Positions 20,261-22,418 of a stretch of DNA of 22,418 nt are shown piece by piece. The stretch is from Bacteroidota bacterium (GTDB taxonomy: Bacteria; Bacteroidota; Bacteroidia; Chitinophagales; Saprospiraceae). Within the stretch, counting starts at the first letter, position 1. Every line of letters starts with the position of its first letter. The position numbers and the translations under genes are program-made. A model generated the notes under the pieces. That model searched no databases, was not told the DNA's origin, and saw nothing but the letters and a program-made list of their open reading frames with translations. The stretch is from contig JAJRUR010000219.1 in assembly GCA_024277695.1 (NCBI GenBank), forward strand, positions 1-22,418. The letters run 5' to 3'.

Positions 20261-22389
20261 TTAATCTCAAACAGAGACTTGTCCAATCCGGAATTTACCT
20301 TAATTTCTTTTGTTTTGGCTACTAAAGGCACGGGCATAATACCGGATATGACGGTAGTAAATGGAAATTTTACTCCGGATACCTCTTTGTAATCTTTCAT
20401 ATCGACTACCATGGTAGCTCCTTCTTGCAGGGATATTGTCCTAACTTTTAGGCCTGTAGCCTGATCAAAATAGTCAGTAGATTTTTTTCCTGAAGGATAG
20501 GTGATAGCCACTTTGTACGCCGTTTTTCCATCAATATCTTGCTCACCTACTAATTCTACATTGATGCCCAGTTTTTGATAATATAGTTCCGGAATAAGGC
20601 GGTTCTGGAGTCCGAGATCTTGAGCATCTTTCCCCTCTATAATCTTGTTTTGCCCCATAGCGGACATGGATCCTTTGGTGCCGTCAAATATTTGCGTATT
20701 TAAGACTTGTCCCATCATAGAAACCTCACTTCTTGCCAGATTAGGTGCCATCTGCATATTTTTGATCTGCATCACTTGACCCATCATTTCAGCCTCAGCA
20801 AGAGAAGTCATATCCTTGATAGCTAACAATTTGTCTTTGCCTCCCAAGGCTTTGAGATAGTGATCAAATATAGACTGAACTGTGACATTGGTATCTGTCA
20901 TCTTTTTTGGAGCATCCTTAGGCTGAGCAAAAGGCGTGTAGTAATCTACTTTGCCGTCGGCACTAAACTTGGCAAGCTTTTTGGCAACTTCATCCTGATT
21001 GCCTACTACTACGATATGGGCACGATCCGGTCTGAGGTACTTTTTAGCCATCCGGGTGATATCAGAAGGAGTAACTGCATCAATGGCAGAAAGATAATTG
21101 GCATAATAGTTCTTATCTAGTCCAAATCGAGCTATATTCAGTGCATAGTTTGCAACAACTTCCGGTCGCTCCAAACTCCGGGCAAATCTACCGGACATTA
21201 CACTTTTGGTCATATCCAGCTCTGACTGACTCACCGGCTCTGTTCTTAAGCGATGGAGTTCGTAAATAATCTGCGTGAGTGCGCTATCGCTGACTTCATT
21301 GCGCACGCTAGTACTAGCATTGAAGCTACCGATGAGATTATCGGGTTGGAGGCTTGCTCGAGCTCCATAAGTAAAGGCGTTGGTCTCTCTAAGATTCTCA
21401 TTGAGTCGGGATCCAAAAAATCCTCCAAAAAGCGTAGTCATCACAGAAGCCTTGATGGCATCTTCAGAGCCTCTCTTGAGCTCAATAGGATAAGTCACAT
21501 TGAGTACAGACTGTACAGCTCCCGGTTTATCGATAAATGCAACTTTGGTAGCTTGAGGCAGTAGAGGAGAATCATATTGGTGCTTAGGTACTTGGACTGT
21601 CTTCCATGCCCCAAAATATTTTTCAGCTTGTCGCTTAGCTTCTTGCGGTGTGATATCACCTACGATAACCAAATAAGATATATTCGGCTTAAAATATGTA
21701 GCGTAAAATACTTTTAAATCGATTGGTTTTATATTATTAATCGTTTCTTCAGTCTGCATATCGCCATAAGGATGATCCTTGCCATAATTAATTACAGAAG
21801 AAACTGCACTGGAAATCGCATTGGGATTGGTGACATAAGATTTTAGACCGGAAAGTGTACGTTTTTTGGACTTTTCAAACTCCGATGCATCAAAGGCAGG
21901 ATTCAAAATGATATCACTCATAATTTCGAGAAGTGTTTCGCTATGTTTAGTGAGACATCTTCCGGATAAGCCTCGAGCACTAGCATTGAGACGGGCACCG
22001 ATAAAATCAATCGTCTCATCAATCTCTGCTTTACTTCTTTTGCCGGTGCCTTTAGTAAGTATCGATGCTGTTAAATCTGCAAGACCTGCCAATTGTCCTT
22101 CCTTAATCGGATCATAATTTACAAAAATTCGATAAGCTACTTGTGGTAGTTTATGGTTTTCAACGGTGATGACATGTAAGCCATTTTCCAGACTAAACTC
22201 CGTAAATTTGCCCATAGAAATCTTAGGTGCCTGTCCTGGCGGAGGGGGGTTTTTTCTAAAGGCATGAATTGTCTCCATATTTTTCATAGGATGATCCTTA
22301 GTATTTGATATTTTTTCAGTAGTCTTAGGGCTACAAGCTGCTATGACGGCAAAGCTAAAAGCAAACAAAATATATTTTATATTATTCAT
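20257..22389 (-). CDS. M16-family peptidase-like lipoprotein lacking the zinc motif, with C-terminal fusion
   Basis: This 710-residue lipoprotein has lipobox IAAC and lipidated C19. Two M16 domains (about 60-265 and 280-480) are followed by a beta-rich C-terminal domain (about 503-710) like those of LolA/LolB-type lipoprotein carriers. The HxxEH zinc box is absent: the aligned stretch 'GLADLTASIL' has D105, A108 and S109 in those places. The second domain keeps 'SRLNENLRETNAFTYGARA', the R/Y pair of the non-catalytic partner. In Bacteroidota such proteins commonly follow an active M16 gene and pair with it as alpha/beta do in mitochondrial processing peptidase. The partner would lie beyond the right edge. 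The role in the cell envelope is inferred. Confidence 0.9.
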   Translation of the reverse strand: MNNIKYILFAFSFAVIAACSPKTTEKISNTKDHPMKNMETIHAFRKNPPPPGQAPKISMGKFTEFSLENGLHVITVENHKLPQVAYRIFVNYDPIKEGQLAGLADLTASILTKGTGKRSKAEIDETIDFIGARLNASARGLSGRCLTKHSETLLEIMSDIILNPAFDASEFEKSKKRTLSGLKSYVTNPNAISSAVSSVINYGKDHPYGDMQTEETINNIKPIDLKVFYATYFKPNISYLVIVGDITPQEAKRQAEKYFGAWKTVQVPKHQYDSPLLPQATKVAFIDKPGAVQSVLNVTYPIELKRGSEDAIKASVMTTLFGGFFGSRLNENLRETNAFTYGARASLQPDNLIGSFNASTSVRNEVSDSALTQIIYELHRLRTEPVSQSELDMTKSVMSGRFARSLERPEVVANYALNIARFGLDKNYYANYLSAIDAVTPSDITRMAKKYLRPDRAHIVVVGNQDEVAKKLAKFSADGKVDYYTPFAQPKDAPKKMTDTNVTVQSIFDHYLKALGGKDKLLAIKDMTSLAEAEMMGQVMQIKNMQMAPNLARSEVSMMGQVLNTQIFDGTKGSMSAMGQNKIIEGKDAQDLGLQNRLIPELYYQKLGINVELVGEQDIDGKTAYKVAITYPSGKKSTDYFDQATGLKVRTISLQEGATMVVDMKDYKEVSGVKFPFTTVISGIMPVPLVAKTKEIKVNSGLDKSLFEIK

Positions 22390-22418
22390 TGTACTGTATA
22401 TTGTTATGTTTATGAATG

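Overview
The window looks like chromosomal DNA of an AT-rich member of the Bacteroidota. The evidence is several matches to the Bacteroidota -7 promoter element (TAnnTTTG), little use of Shine-Dalgarno sequences, and a characteristic gene set: a DUF4369-like/TlpA thioredoxin protein, a YfhO-type membrane protein, a DUF5672 protein and a tandem-type M16 lipoprotein. The order or family cannot be fixed from the sequence. No tRNA, rRNA, CRISPR array, insertion sequence or phage gene was seen.

Layout. (1) 225-3015: a two-component system in which the histidine kinase carries a FixL-like PAS domain, with the heme-ligand His and the distal Arg in place. It overlaps a response regulator whose output domain is a CRP/FNR-type factor. 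A twin-CBS protein is transcribed divergently from the kinase. (2) 3054-3572: an uncharacterised two-helix membrane protein. (3) 3790-5723: a GT4 glycosyltransferase and an FkbM methyltransferase. (4) 5794-12854, minus strand: a probable operon TlpA-like protein > duplicated ABC ATPase > GT2 glycosyltransferase > YfhO-like protein > DUF5672 protein. Together, regions 3 and 4 look like envelope polysaccharide work with a periplasmic redox protein and an ABC ATPase that has no permease here. (5) 12989-13598: a small ArsR-type regulator flanked by two copies of an 81-bp repeat. Each copy carries the 3' tail of a short reading frame plus the regulator's leader. (6) 13815-15672: a small Tudor/SH3-like protein coupled to a TlpA-like lipoprotein that starts at TTG. 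(7) 15677-18272: lipB overlapping an acyl-CoA thioesterase gene, then tilS in the opposite direction. (8) 18313-19463: an outer-membrane barrel and an exported heavy-metal-binding (HMA) protein, likely one metal-handling operon. (9) 19464-20260: a long non-coding stretch with a nested hairpin, short GC-rich hairpins ending in T-tracts, and a small reading frame with an in-frame TAG at codon 3. (10) 20257-22389: an M16-family lipoprotein without the zinc motif, fused to a C-terminal lipoprotein-like domain.

The most notable points are the predicted oxygen-sensing kinase paired with a one-piece receiver-CRP regulator, the duplicated tail-plus-leader unit around the ArsR gene, and the structured intergenic region at 19.6-19.9 kb. 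Most of the rest is ordinary housekeeping or envelope gene content.
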